Source: Phoronis australis (lineage: Eukaryota; Phoronida; Phoronidae). Taken from it: a stretch of DNA of 32,329 nucleotides. This document shows, piece after piece, positions 23,001-29,300 of the stretch. The notes below the pieces were generated by a model. It made no database searches and had not been told where the DNA came from. It saw nothing but the letters and a program-made list of their open reading frames with translations. Within the stretch, counting starts at the first letter, position 1. Each line of letters starts with the position of its first letter. A program made the position numbers and the translations under genes. The stretch is from assembly GCA_002633005.1 (NCBI GenBank), contig NMRA01000115.1, positions 494,884 to 527,212 of the forward strand, in the 5' to 3' direction.

Positions 23001-23895
23001 AACACCCATTGGATAAGTCTGATTGTTGCGTGACAATGGCAACGTGTCGCGTGATAATGCTATACATCGTTGCGGTTATCCAGCTTATGGCCGTTTTATG
23101 CAGCAGGTAATGAAATACGCAATAGCAGATGAAAGCACTAGCGCTCGATGGAACTATTAAAATAGAACTAACTCTAAGAAATAATGCTCATAAAATGGTC
23201 TGTCTCATAAGAATCTTACCAGCAACTGTCTTCGCTATGTTTTTCAATGCATCGTTGCTGGTTTCCACGGTCCAGTCCCCATTTATTTGCATTGTTCCAC
23301 TTCCTTTTTCAATCTTGGCCGGTGTAGGTACAATATTAATGTCACGGGAAATGTATCTCGTCTCTATGGCTTTGTTAAGATCGTACCTTACCTCCGCAGA
23401 ATATGGATCGTACTTATCGTCGGCGTACCTTTTCCATTTGGCTGGAGAGTCAAAAGCTGTTACGAAATCGAGTCTTTCGTCTGCAGTGTTATCCAATATT
23501 CGCGGGTGAATGCTTCCATCTTCGTCAGCAGCAACGTACCAATTTCCCATTGTGTCTGTTCGTGCTACGTCCCAAGCGTCTCCCGTTATTTTTAAACTGA
23601 CTTCCCCACCATCGGGGATGGATTCGCGGATCTGGATTTTGAATAAACAGCCGTTGATGTGGGTCATTGTTCCTGGACCACTGTCTAAGGAAATGATATT
23701 TCGTATGTGGCACAAATATATGCTCCATCCTTCGTGCTTGATTTCCACGTTTCCTGTGTTTTTTAATATTATTTTGAAGGTATAATGCGGTACACTCGCG
23801 ATGTTGTCTATGACGTCATACGTCACATGAAGTTTCCTTCCTATGTTGTTAATCTCCGACTGTGTTATCGAAGTGGATAGTCCTGGAATAAGCAT
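4964..23895 (-). CDS. Chitobiase-type beta-N-acetylhexosaminidase (GH20), whole spliced gene, 8 coding exons
   Basis: Predicted to remove terminal N-acetylglucosamine from chito-oligosaccharides or glycans outside the cell. The exons 23882(or ATG 23895)-23220, 22454-22222, 13528-13325, 12303-11590, 11469-11232, 8519-8267, 6020-5883 and 5090-4964 have GT/AG boundaries and matching phases at all seven junctions. They sum to 2583 nt from the ATG, about 860 residues. Domain order is CHB_HEX (about 15-170), GH20b (about 185-300), GH20 catalytic (about 304-770, HFGGDE motif with D517-E518), CHB_HEX_C (about 773-830) and a hydrophobic tail (846-860). This is the architecture of bacterial chitobiases (Vibrio/Serratia type), known also in some marine invertebrates, and it differs from lysosomal HEXA/HEXB. 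Sequons NET, NIT, NST, NDS and NSS suggest N-glycosylation. The frame has no internal stop, so the gene looks functional. The true N-terminus (signal peptide exon) is not identified. Confidence 0.88.
5091..5882. other. Intron between exons G and H (792 bp)
   Basis: No repeat, element or coding exon recognised. Confidence 0.6.
5883..6020 (-). CDS. Hexosaminidase coding exon G: CHB_HEX_C domain
   Basis: 138 nt, acceptor CCTAACAG before 6020 and donor GAA/GTAAGT at 5882, phase 2 in and out. The peptide P-G-L-P-L-E-Y-S-T-N-K-G-N-T-W and V-M-L-R-T is the immunoglobulin-like C-terminal domain of chitobiases. The overlapping plus-strand open frame at 5577-6035 is a shadow. Confidence 0.93.
6021..8266. 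other. Intron between exons F and G (2.2 kb)
   Basis: Contains an AT-rich tract near 6045-6120 and a plus-strand acidic reading frame ending at about 7845 (Asp/Glu-rich tail, E-S-D-S-E-E-L-D-E-D). The latter may be a transposon relic, but no family was recognised. Confidence 0.4.
8267..8519 (-). CDS. Hexosaminidase coding exon F: end of GH20 barrel
   Basis: 253 nt, acceptor TATCCACAG before 8519, strong donor GGCAG/GTGAGT at 8266, phase 2 at its end. It encodes G-M-Q-G-C-V-F-S-E-T-V-R-T, the conserved Trp/Phe-Ser-Glu region, then P-R-I-L-A-Q-A-E-R-A-W and ends with Y-R-V-P-P-P-G, the linker into the C-terminal domain. In many relatives the residue before S-E is Trp; here it is Phe. Confidence 0.93.
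8520..11231. other. Intron between exons E and F (2.7 kb)
   Basis: No recognisable element with defined ends. A plus-strand frame without stops runs from about 10030 to 10370 (a Pro/Thr/Ser-rich start, then L-D-Y-D-G-V). An overlapping frame from an ATG near 10281 to 10448 ends in an Asp-rich tail. Neither could be assigned to a family. A CRE-less AAGATGGCGGC lies at 10737-10747. Confidence 0.5.
11211..11231. repeat. (CA)n dinucleotide microsatellite at a splice donor
   Basis: About ten CA units, read as (GT)n on the gene strand. The repeat begins exactly at the donor of exon E, so the 5' splice site is provided by the repeat. Confidence 0.9.
11232..11469 (-). CDS. Hexosaminidase coding exon E: GH20 catalytic domain, continued
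   Basis: 238 nt, acceptor CTTTCAG before 11469, ending in phase 1. The sequence A-T-H-L-Y-M-D-H-P-Y-E-P-D-P-E-E-R-G-Y-Y-W-A is typical of this barrel segment (substrate-contacting Tyr and Asp). The splice donor G/GTGTGTG lies inside the adjoining (CA)n microsatellite and is unusually poor beyond the GT. Confidence 0.9.
11590..12303 (-). CDS. Hexosaminidase coding exon D: GH20 catalytic core with Asp-Glu pair
   Basis: 714 nt, 238 codons, phase 0 at both ends, acceptor CTTTTCAG before 12303 and donor AAG/GTGAGA at 11589. It carries V-I-P-E-F-D-S-P-G-H-A-H-A and Y-H-F-G-G-D-E, the last two residues being the catalytic Asp (oxazoline-stabilising) and the Glu general acid, then W-E-D-G and W-Q-N-V-W-E-W-G. 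Paired cysteines and five N-X-S/T sites fit a secreted, folded glycoprotein. A 120-bp intron separates it from exon E, the shortest in the gene. Confidence 0.95.
12304..13324. other. Intron between exons C and D (1.0 kb)
   Basis: No element or second gene recognised. The 80-codon minus frame at 12831-13073 has no recognisable domain. Confidence 0.5.
13325..13528 (-). CDS. Hexosaminidase coding exon C: start of GH20 catalytic domain
   Basis: 204 nt, 68 codons, phase 0 at both ends, acceptor CGTTTAG before 13528 and donor GAG/GTGAGA at 13324. It encodes the first strands of the GH20 barrel: R-Y-A-F-R-G-F-M-L-D-T-A-R-N-F, then N-R-F-H-L-R-L-A-D-D-E-G-W-R-L-E-I. These correspond to the substrate-binding Arg and the conserved D-D-E-G-W segment of chitobiases. 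It follows an 8.7-kb intron full of mobile elements. Confidence 0.92.
13778..13798 (+). promoter_or_regulatory. CRE next to YY1-like AAGATGGCGG
   Basis: TGACGTCA (13778-13785) is the full CREB/ATF palindrome, followed three bases later by AAGATGGCGG (13789-13798), the YY1 motif often found at animal transcription starts. It lies about 620 bases upstream of the plus-strand THAP relic. It could be a decayed promoter of that element, or chance. Confidence 0.3.
14412..14580 (+). pseudogene. THAP zinc-finger domain relic
   Basis: Plus-strand frame reads T-K-Y-H-C-C-A-A-G-C-N-S, then K-Y-P-W-M and K-F-F-A-L-P, followed by a TAA stop (14520-14522) and, in the same frame, M-R-D-T-K-M-W-L-I. THAP domains have C-x(2-4)-C near the N-terminus, an F-P/L-P turn and a Trp about 10 residues later, which is the pattern here. 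The second Cys-x2-His pair is absent because the sequence changes directly into a Penelope-like retroelement at about 14580. The stop and missing half make this a pseudogene. THAP domains bind DNA and occur both in cellular factors and in transposases (P, Kolobok and others). Confidence 0.7.
14566..15375 (+). mobile_element. Penelope-like retroelement, 5'-truncated, RT C-terminus plus GIY-YIG-like domain
   Basis: An uninterrupted frame of about 265 codons ends with TGA at 15375. The similarity begins at S-F-L-D-V-L-I (about 14590), a block that closes the reverse transcriptase palm/thumb of Penelope-like elements, followed by Y-S-K-P-T-F-S-G and a Lys/Cys-rich middle part. The last 110 residues contain H-V-V-Y-Q-L-N-C-I-D-C and F-C-I-G-M-T, then R-V-K-E-H, which fits the Penelope GIY-YIG endonuclease (GIY as V-V-Y, YIG as C-I-G). 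It ends with L-I-K-E-A-M and N-R-N-I-G. Most of the RT, including its catalytic Asp motif, is missing, as expected of a 5'-truncated insertion. The stop-free state over 800 bases suggests a fairly young copy. The Tyr-to-Cys change in YIG could impair the nuclease. Confidence 0.85.
15376..15535 (+). mobile_element. Likely 3' untranslated end of the Penelope-like element
   Basis: Between the TGA and about 15535 the sequence contains CAAACCGAAACGTTG, similar to motifs seen in the 3' tails of Penelope-like elements. It ends near a short ACTTACTTAC repeat that may be the microsatellite-like junction. The exact boundary is uncertain. Confidence 0.4.
15579..16390 (+). pseudogene. Decayed non-LTR retrotransposon (LINE) reverse transcriptase fragment
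   Basis: In shifting plus-strand frames the peptides G-G-K-S-A-A-P-D-G-I-P (about 15812-15844) and A-N-V-P-V-F-K-S-G-S (about 15920-15950) appear in the order and spacing of the N-terminal RT motifs of CR1/Jockey-type LINEs (G-K-S-x-G-P-D-G-I-P and V-P-I-F-K-K-G). Later, near 16260, E-L-A-D-A-L-D-N-F-G resembles the stretch before the catalytic Asp-Asp motif. Stops and frameshifts are frequent, so this is an old relic. No 5' or 3' end was recognised. Confidence 0.5.
16449..16700. mobile_element. 252-bp inverted-repeat element (MITE), copy 1 of family A
   Basis: Starts CATGGGCGCACCCAG and ends CTGGGTGCACCCATC. The arms match at 13 of 15 positions as inverted repeats. The element is flanked by GAGAAG on both sides (16443-16448 and 16701-16706), a likely target duplication. 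Internal blocks such as CAAAAAGGTCCG and ACAAAAAGTCCG recur in a second copy at 30686-30940. It has no coding capacity, so it is a non-autonomous DNA element. Confidence 0.8.
16804..17180. repeat. 31-bp minisatellite, 12 copies
   Basis: Tandem copies of a 31-base unit beginning ATGGTCTTATAATGGAAGAG. Twelve units are readable, with one 32-base unit near 17068 and scattered C/T changes (TATCATG versus TATCGTG). The central units are the most alike, as is usual for arrays growing by unequal exchange. Confidence 0.95.
17405..17500 (-). repeat. Possible tRNA-derived SINE head
   Basis: On the minus strand a box-A-like TAGGGCAGTGACTTTA is followed by a box-B-like AGTTCGAATCC about 55 bases later, as in tRNA-type Pol III promoters. 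The 5' end abuts the TTAA element at 17501. Weak, as no tRNA fold was derived. Confidence 0.35.
17548..17567. repeat. Subterminal hairpin in the TTAA element
   Basis: ATCGAGTAG, two Ts, then CTACTCGAT: a perfect 9-bp inverted repeat 43 bases from the left end, where transposase-binding subterminal repeats often lie. Confidence 0.7.
17628..17643. promoter_or_regulatory. 16-bp palindrome combining CCAAT, CRE and ATTGG
   Basis: CCAATGACGTCATTGG is perfectly palindromic. It contains a full CRE (TGACGTCA) flanked by divergent CCAAT boxes. It sits 124 bases inside the TTAA element. It could act as a bidirectional enhancer/promoter element; function is inferred from motif knowledge only. Confidence 0.5.
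17959..18245 (-). other. Exon-like segments downstream of the THAP exons in the TTAA element
   Basis: A minus-strand frame (L-Y-N-L-C-P-D-G-L-W-K-G-N-F-A-A-P-D) ends at a strong donor (CGACAA/GTAAGT, about 18186). About 100 bases later a GC-rich segment around 18010-18070 is open in the compatible phase and is followed by AATAAA near 17977. This could be the end of the THAP transcript unit, but phase with exon 2 was not resolved. Confidence 0.3.
18400..18478 (-). pseudogene. Possible second THAP exon with altered zinc ligand
   Basis: 79 nt between a weak acceptor (TTGGAG) and donor AAAG/GTAATT. It joins the first THAP exon in phase and reads A-R-E-C-K-C-F-E-K-P. The expected C-x2-H-F of a THAP domain would be C-K-C-F with a further change here, so the fourth zinc ligand appears as Cys or is lost. 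The downstream L-P-Y-R-L-L-M-P-A resembles the end of THAP domains. Speculative. Confidence 0.35.
18675..18980 (-). CDS. THAP-domain first exon inside the TTAA element
   Basis: Starts at an ATG (18980) and reads M-P-L-Y-C-G-A-S-I-P-A-C, then I-S-F-F-R-L-P-Q-E-P, then R-K-W-L-A-V-V-K-N-E-R. This matches the beginning of THAP zinc fingers: a Cys pair, an aromatic-F-x-L/F-P turn and an invariant Trp. The THAP part most likely ends at a donor after 18826 (CAA/GTATGA, phase 2), since beyond it the frame to 18675 loses resemblance. A TATATA lies at 19073-19078, about 95 bases upstream on the coding strand. The DNA-binding role is from the family; whether it serves transposition or a host factor is open. 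Confidence 0.65.
   Translation of the reverse strand: MPLYCGASIPACPKYEAAKKAGISFFRLPQEPEMLRKWLAVVKNERYAVNSKYDAGISSTVISLTNSGLPKNYPYVPLPMHVHGASLVFLDQCIPVQTDSL
19073..19078 (-). promoter_or_regulatory. TATA box candidate for the THAP exon
   Basis: TATATA within CTTATATACGG on the minus strand, inside the element and about 95 bases before the ATG at 18980, leaving room for a start site and a 5' leader of about 65 bases. Confidence 0.35.
19158..19177. repeat. Second copy of a tandem target sequence beside the TTAA element
   Basis: CCCTAGACTTCAGTTTAA occurs at 17487-17504 and again just beyond the right end. Removing the element leaves a roughly 25-bp tandem repeat, so the insertion used the TTAA of the first repeat. 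Confidence 0.7.
19180..20400. other. Part of the large B-C intron without recognised content
   Basis: Overlapping open frames at 19478-19961 on both strands lack recognisable domains. A CACGTG E-box lies near 19771. Nothing else supported. Confidence 0.5.
20402..20714. mobile_element. 313-bp MITE, family B (GGCGGAT ends)
   Basis: Left end CAGTGGCGGATCTAGG and right end, inverted, TAGGCGGATTTAGAGG share GGCGGATYTAG. TGGAATT is duplicated at 20395-20401 and 20715-20721. The 7-bp (nearly 8) duplication suggests hAT-like transposition. Interior has long G and C tracts but no frame. Confidence 0.7.
20722..22221. other. Remainder of the B-C intron
   Basis: No element with ends, no tandem array and no coding exon recognised. 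CCCTTCCCTGTG is repeated in tandem near 21100-21122. Confidence 0.5.
22222..22454 (-). CDS. Hexosaminidase coding exon B: GH20b domain
   Basis: Acceptor TTCACAG before 22454 and donor AAAAG/GTAAAT at 22221. The 233 nt continue exon A in phase and end in phase 0. The peptide contains Y-Q-I-S-M and then G-E-T-P-S-G-V-F-Y-G-V-Q-S-L, the conserved end of the GH20b (zincin-like fold) domain that precedes the catalytic barrel in this family. The frame stays open 25 bases into the upstream intron to an ATG at 22479, which matters for a possible alternative start. Confidence 0.88.
22455..23219. other. Intron between exons A and B (765 bp)
   Basis: No repeat family recognised. The 25 bases next to exon B are open in frame from ATG 22479. 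Confidence 0.5.
23220..23895 (-). CDS. Hexosaminidase coding exon A: CHB_HEX carbohydrate-binding domain
   Basis: Open from 23895 to a strong donor (G then GTAAGA) at 23219, leaving phase 1. It encodes the beta-sandwich CHB_HEX domain (Y-D-V-I-D-N near the start, W-S-I-Y-L, then F-K-I-Q-I, D-A-W-D-V-A-R-T-D and N-W-Y-V-A-A-D-E-D-G) and the start of the GH20b region (D-I-N-I-V-P-T-P). The first residues M-L-I-P-G do not form a signal peptide. A good acceptor (TTATTCCAG) ends at 23883, so the exon more likely starts at 23882, spliced in phase 1 from an upstream exon not found here. An unspliced start at ATG 23895 is the alternative. Confidence 0.82.
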
Positions 23896-24850
23896 GGAGT
23901 TATTAAGCGCTTGTTATGGTGTGCTGACTGTGACCAATTGGTGTGAACGAGTACGAGGGCAGATTTAAGGACCCATCCAGATATGGCCGAAGGTACGCCA
24001 CAGTCTAAATAAAAATGGCGTCACCATATCGTTAGTAGGGTTTTAGGGCTATCACGAATGTTGGATCTCCGTGGTGGATCCTTTCGGGATATCTTGGAGA
24101 ATTCAAAACTGGCACCCAGTCGCCACCAACTCCTCCGTCGACACATATTTTATCCCACCTCCCTCCACCGATCCTCCTCGCTCTCTTTACAAATGACTTT
24201 CCCTTATTTTGTATGCTCCGCAGCACAATTTCTTTGTTTTGCCTATGATACTCTGAAATATTTCCCGACTCGGGGTGAAAATTACACCCTGCCGAATATG
24301 CCGCTTTTTACTATCTCCTTGTTTGAATTTTCATCAGAGCTCTAATGAAAAGCAGGGTATGTTCGCTAGGGCTGATTTTCTGCAGTCTTTTGCTAAGCTG
24401 AAGGGCAGATCAGTGGTAATTGGTTCAGGTGGTTGTGAGTTGGCAGTTAGCGGTGTGGGTACATATTGTGTACAGTACTTTCGTTCTCACCCCAAATTAA
24501 CAAGCCCATTTGACAATGAACGAGTAGAATAAATTAACTATAAAGCTCGTATTGGATTTAAATGTAATATTAAACGTGTTGTTCACTTGTCTGCCTTCAC
24601 ACTTTGGTCATGAATTACTCGTTACCTATACATCTACAAAACCTGCGGTCAGTCGACCGTGTATGAAATGTACATGTCATAGTTTCATGCTTTCTACGTT
24701 GCCTAGTAACAAGGCTAGGCATTCTTCCAAGCGTGTAATGATTAATGAATACTACCTATGAGGCGACACGAGAACATTTGGTAACATGTTTCTCAAGTCT
24801 TGATTCCGTCAGCCTCAAAGCGTTAGATTTTCCCCACAAATAATAGGGCC
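23896..24850. other. Region just upstream of hexosaminidase exon A
   Basis: No promoter or first exon could be fixed. Two minus-strand ATGs followed by hydrophobic residues and phase-1 donors near 24490 and 24755 are too short for signal peptides. The region may be intron. Confidence 0.4.
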
Positions 24851-25328
24851 GTTCCGGATTACACAACGATAAGCTTTCCTTTGCCCGGAGATAGGAAAGC
24901 GTGTTCTTTTCATTGGTCTTCGGAATGCCAGGCACATATTCACAGGTCGGACCGGAAATATTACCAGTTTCAAGGATTTGAAAGTACCGGAATTGAAAAG
25001 ACATCTTCAAGAAAGGGGATTCTATCTTGCTTAATCCACTCGCTCCACATTTTCTTGTCTTTGTTTGATATCGGGAAGATGAAAACCTTAACATCAAGCC
25101 TACACAGATATTTGATGCCGCTTTCTGCCATTGGAGTTGCAGCCCACAGCACAGTATTGATACTTCGTTAGCATTAGCATTGTAGCGGAGAAAAGCTTGT
25201 AAAGAAGGCAACAACAAAGAACATGTGAAAGTCAAATGGCGCCAAAACGAGCTGAAATGTGCTTGGCGGATATTGCGACATTCTGGGTTCATTTAGCGAG
25301 ATTCAAGTGTCGCTGCATAATCCGGAAC
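24851..25328. mobile_element. 478-bp inverted-repeat segment enclosing a THAP relic
   Basis: GTTCCGGATTACACAACG at 24851-24868 and, inverted, GTTCCGGATTATGCAGCG at 25311-25328 agree at 15 of 18 positions. The interior is mostly the THAP-like sequence on the minus strand. No target duplication was evident, so the ends are less certain than for the TTAA element. Likely a deleted THAP-bearing DNA transposon. Confidence 0.5.
24905..25180 (-). pseudogene. THAP zinc-finger domain relic, frameshifted
   Basis: From an ATG at 25180 the minus strand reads T-K-Y-Q-Y-C-A-V-G-C-N-S-N-G-R-K and meets a stop. In the next frame it continues V-K-V-F-I-F-P-I-S-N-K-D-K-K-M-W-S-E-W, then in another frame P-T-C-E-Y-V-P-G-I-P. 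The order (C-x3-C, F-x-F-P, Trp, late Cys) is that of a THAP domain, and the start T-K-Y-x-x-C-A-x-G-C-N-S matches the relic at 14412, so the two are from the same family. At least two frameshifts make it a pseudogene. Confidence 0.6.
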
Positions 25329-26940
25329 AGAGCTTTTACCTATATCTAGCGCAGTAGGTAGGTACAAAATTGCTATAGGCGGAACTTTTGGGATTCTTCC
25401 CACTCTCAGTCGGTCACAGATCCTTCAGAATCGAATAAGCTACTGAAAAGTTTGGTACAGTGTATGTGTACGTTTTGTTTTAGACTCTACTAACCAAGCC
25501 TCTAAATAAAGTCCTAATCTGTATATTTGTGTTTAGCAGTAGGGAATCTTTGGCATTTTGATGTACGCTTTACGAATTTTGTCCAATAATGAAAGAACAA
25601 TGTGGTTTTAAGGAAAACAGTACAAACAGTTTTCGTAAAATTAACCAAATAGTGGCTTTAATTTGACTCTTTAAAGGTGCACTTCATGTCCTTTAACGAC
25701 ATAGTCATTAGGATCCTGATTTTCAATATCTTTATAGACTTGTCTCACAAATTTTTGACATCATGAATTGAAAGGTCACCCGACATTGACTTGAAACAAC
25801 TCAACTGTGGACAAGTTAGCTAAGCTCGTTAAAAGTGAAAGACCTCTCGCTTACGTTTTATTAGTAGACACCATAAATAAATGATGATATATATATAGAG
25901 AGTGAAAGCAAATACCCCGTTGATGGGACCGTCTCAGACCATTACCAGTGGTCACACTGGTGAAGAACTTAAATAAACATTTCAGACTCGTGCCTTGCCC
26001 AGCTAGTCTAATCATTCCTATTTGATCAAGATGCCCTAAAGAGGCCTACTAAGGCACGTTATCGATGAGCAAAATATTCTGAGAACAACCTTGGCGTGGA
26101 TTAGACCGTCCAACCCCCCAAGTCGCAGACAAACACTGTGGTGAATGGCGGAGCTAAACTCTACTCGATAAATGATTTAGTGTTTTAAGCGTATTAAACC
26201 GGTTATAGATGCTATGTCTCAAAACCATGAATTTTGTAGCAAGCGCCACCTTGTGACTTCCTAGAGAACTATGTGTACAAGTATAATCAGGAACAGAAAT
26301 AATTTGTAAACAAAATGCGGTTTTAAGAAAAACACCACAACTGATACAATTAAAAATAAGTGTGAACGTATAGAAAAGCCTAGTATTTCCAAATATCATG
26401 CAACCGTTATGTGATAATTAAATAAACAAATAATAAAAACAGTACCTTGTTTTATTACGGTGACGATGACATTTCATCATGCTCATTTGCATAAAAATAG
26501 TCTAGCAAAACGAGACTTTCGCGAGATTGTAATGGCAATTGGCTCTCGGATAGTTTACAGCACCTTGGAAGACACGGTGTTGTCTGCAAACTAGAACTTC
26601 ATTTGCATATCCACAATTAAATGAGACATAGCATCTTTAAGTCACTAGACGACTCTTCATTTCAACGAATGTCTGCCAGACAACGGCAAGAATTAATCAT
26701 TTGTAATGAATTCATAAAAACACAGCATTCTTTGTTGTTTTATAATATCTTTATAAGTCTATTCCAACAAACGATAATTAACGAAAACGTGTTTTTCGGC
26801 AGTAAAATTGACAATCTCCCTTTAAATTTTTAATGTTAAGCCATGTTCCAGAAACTGTGAATCTGTGTTGCTTAAATCAGTTTTTATGACTTTTGTTAGT
26901 GGACAAAAATATACATGTAAATCAACAGTCAGCAAGTTCC
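25329..26940. other. AT-rich stretch without recognised genes
   Basis: Short AT repeats near 25890-25900 and two ATTTGCAT octamers (26484, 26604) are present. No element boundaries or coding exons were recognised. Confidence 0.5.
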
Positions 26941-26949
26941 TTATGATCA

Positions 26950-27255
26950 GAAATACAAAAAACGGACAGGTTCATTTTTCAACCTATTCGAAATAAGAAC
27001 AAACACGCAGGATGAACATTTACAATCAGGATCAGATTGTCTTCTTCAAACAATTTTGTTGTCCCCAGACACAAAGCTTCGTTATACTCCAAGTTCTTTT
27101 TTATTCAAGCCATTGGAGAATGGAACAATTTTCCAAATATCCTAAAGGGAGTGGATGGTTATGATGACTTCAGGCATCAACTACTTGTGGATGTTGTCAT
27201 CACAGCTGTACCTCCTTTCGTTTCAGTCATTTGTCATCTCTTGAATTCATTGTAG
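26950..27255 (+). pseudogene. C-terminal fragment of a LINE reverse transcriptase
   Basis: The frame from 27037 reads F-V-V-P-R-H-K-A-S-L-Y-S, then F-F-F-I-Q-A-I-G-E-W-N-N-F-P. This is the conserved C-terminus of CR1/Jockey-type LINE polyproteins (V-P-R-x-R, S-F-F, I-x-x-W-N-x-L-P). About 60 residues are recognisable and the frame ends at 27255. The upstream RT is absent. Confidence 0.65.
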
Positions 27256-28823
27256 ATATCTAATTTATTTTTCATTCATTTTATACATTTAATTTGTAAA
27301 TATCCATTTAATTTAACTTAAAGAGGCATGAACGTGAAAGCTCATCAAAATTTCTTTTTTAAACAATTCTTGACGAAATTCCCTTCTCACAACGTCTATT
27401 GTAAAGTAATTCTCTTTCCACTGTGAGGAAATTTTCAGAAAATGTCACAAAATTCACGATTTTTGAAATACGCGCGAAGGAAGAACATTGTGGTTACCAC
27501 AGAGTTTCTAATCTCCTCCCACGTGCTCTCGTTGTCAGTTGCTGGAAGTCTCTTGAGGTCGAAGGTCACATTCTCCACGTACAGTAAGAGAAATGTGCTA
27601 CGTCGACGTCTTACCATACCAAATAAGGAGACGTGTTTTGCCTTTTGGGAGAAAAGTCGACGAAGTGGCGAGCAGTTAACATATCGTTTTTTATGAAATT
27701 TGAAACAAAAATAAAATGGTTTGATTTCAACAGAAATATAAATTTTTACGAACAAATCCTAAAAATGGTGAGCAGGTTGCTTTATGTTTCAGTCGAAGAG
27801 AGCAACTTTCCGTATTGCAATTTAGTCTGTTTATCTCGTTCCAGGCCTCTTCAAATTAATTTATTCTATTTTAATTTATTTAAATTGGTTTATTGATGCA
27901 AGAGGACCATGCTGTATATTAGCCCTTGGTTAAGCATGTTTTAAGTTGTATTGCATTTTACCCTTTACAAACAAAGTTTATTAATATGATTTTTATTAGT
28001 ACTACCATTATTACTATAACTACCGCTACCATTCTGTCACTGTCATTGTCAGTATCATTATCATAATTACTGTCATGGTTATTATTATCATTATCATTAT
28101 TATGATTTTTGTAATTGTTATTTCATTTTTGAGCAGTTAGAATCTGGGGGTGCCGTGGCACCTGTGGCAATCCCCTTGGTTCGCAGCATGTTGTTGCCCT
28201 CATGAACCTAATAGCATGCATATATGCACACTCATCGAAAAGGAAGATTCAGGTTTCGTCAAAATTCTGACGCCACAGAACTTTATCAGAGTTTAGTCTC
28301 GCGTTATCAAGAAATTAACGCTGAACAAATAGTGATGTTAAAATTCTTCACCAATCCCATCTAAAGATTATGCACGACCCTAGAAAAATGTCCAAATATG
28401 GCTAGCTTCGGAACATCATATTTCATGATTGGATGATGGGATTCATATAAAACTCTCAGATATGATGATTTATACATTGTTCTCTAAAACACTGCCAGGA
28501 ATTTTGTATAAATTATAGGAGTTTCATAATATTCATGCAAAAATCTAAAGTATCTCAATACAAAAACGAACTGATGATTTAAAAAATTGTAACAGTGCTT
28601 TGACTAGGTTTCTTATCAATTAAGCAAAATCTGATCATTTATTGATACCCTTGTTTTGTTATCAAGGTAACCCTTTTACAAAAAGACACGGTTACTTGAC
28701 TCAACTGATGGCAGGTTGATAAAAGTTACAAATCAAATTCTTCAGGCTTTCTAGTTTCAGAAACTTTATGTTTTTACTGTGTTAAAATCGACAGCTAAAT
28801 ACACAGGCTTGCCGATAAGGCCG
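27256..28823. other. Low-complexity and unassigned sequence
   Basis: An imperfect ATT/ATC trinucleotide-rich tract runs from about 27980 to 28125. The overlapping plus and minus frames at 27435-27896 lack recognisable domains. Confidence 0.5.
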
Positions 28824-28975
28824 TGTTATGTCCATAGACATGCCCTGTTATGTCCATAGACATGCCCTGTTATGTCCATAGACATGCCCTGTTATGTCCA
28901 TAGACATGCCCTGTTATGTCCATAGACATGCCCTGTTATGTCCATAGACATGCCCTGTTATGTCCATAGACATGC
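28824..28975. repeat. 22-bp minisatellite, 7 copies, hairpin-forming unit
   Basis: Seven near-identical tandem units of TGTTATGTCCATAGACATGC plus CC (22 bases). Each unit contains ATGTC-CATA-GACAT, an inverted repeat with a 4-base loop. The lack of divergence between copies suggests recent expansion. Confidence 0.95.
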
Positions 28976-29169
28976 TTCATCAAGGGTATGCACAAGACCA
29001 CATACAAATCATTAAGAAAGTATTTAGGAGCCTTATAAGTGACAATTTTAAGGGCAAAATATATTTTACAAGGAGAAAACTTGCTTGCTTGTTGCAATTG
29101 GACTATCGACGTTTAAATTACGACGACTGAAATGGGTACCTTGTCTGGTGGTAGTACTGTAGCCCCAAT

Positions 29170-29300
29170 CAGTGGCGGGTTTAGTAGGGGGGTCAAGGGG
29201 ATCATGGCCCCCCTAAAACTCTCCCAGATTACATTTAGCAGTTCGGGATGCGAATGTCTGACGGTCAAAATCTTGGCTAATACTTTGCCCTGACCCGCCA
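29170..29300. mobile_element. MITE family B, short copy
   Basis: Begins CAGTGGCGGGTTTAGTAGGG and ends, inverted, CTTTGGCGGGTCAGGGC. The ends resemble the 313-bp copy at 20402. Only about 130 bases lie between them, so this is a shortened relative. No target duplication was evident. Confidence 0.5.

Noticed and set aside
23525-23785. Open frames antisense to exon A
   Set aside because: Shadows of the CHB_HEX coding exon.
24480-24775. Two short minus-strand candidate first exons for the hexosaminidase (ending near 24490 and 24755)
   Set aside because: Both end in the right phase at GT sites, but they encode only about seven residues and no signal peptide; chance is likely.
24756-25292. 178-codon minus-strand open frame
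   Set aside because: It overlaps the THAP relic, whose recognisable pieces fall partly in other frames; the long frame itself has no family resemblance as a whole.
26484-26612. Two ATTTGCAT octamers as a histone- or Oct-type promoter
   Set aside because: No gene start is visible nearby and the motif is common in AT-rich DNA.
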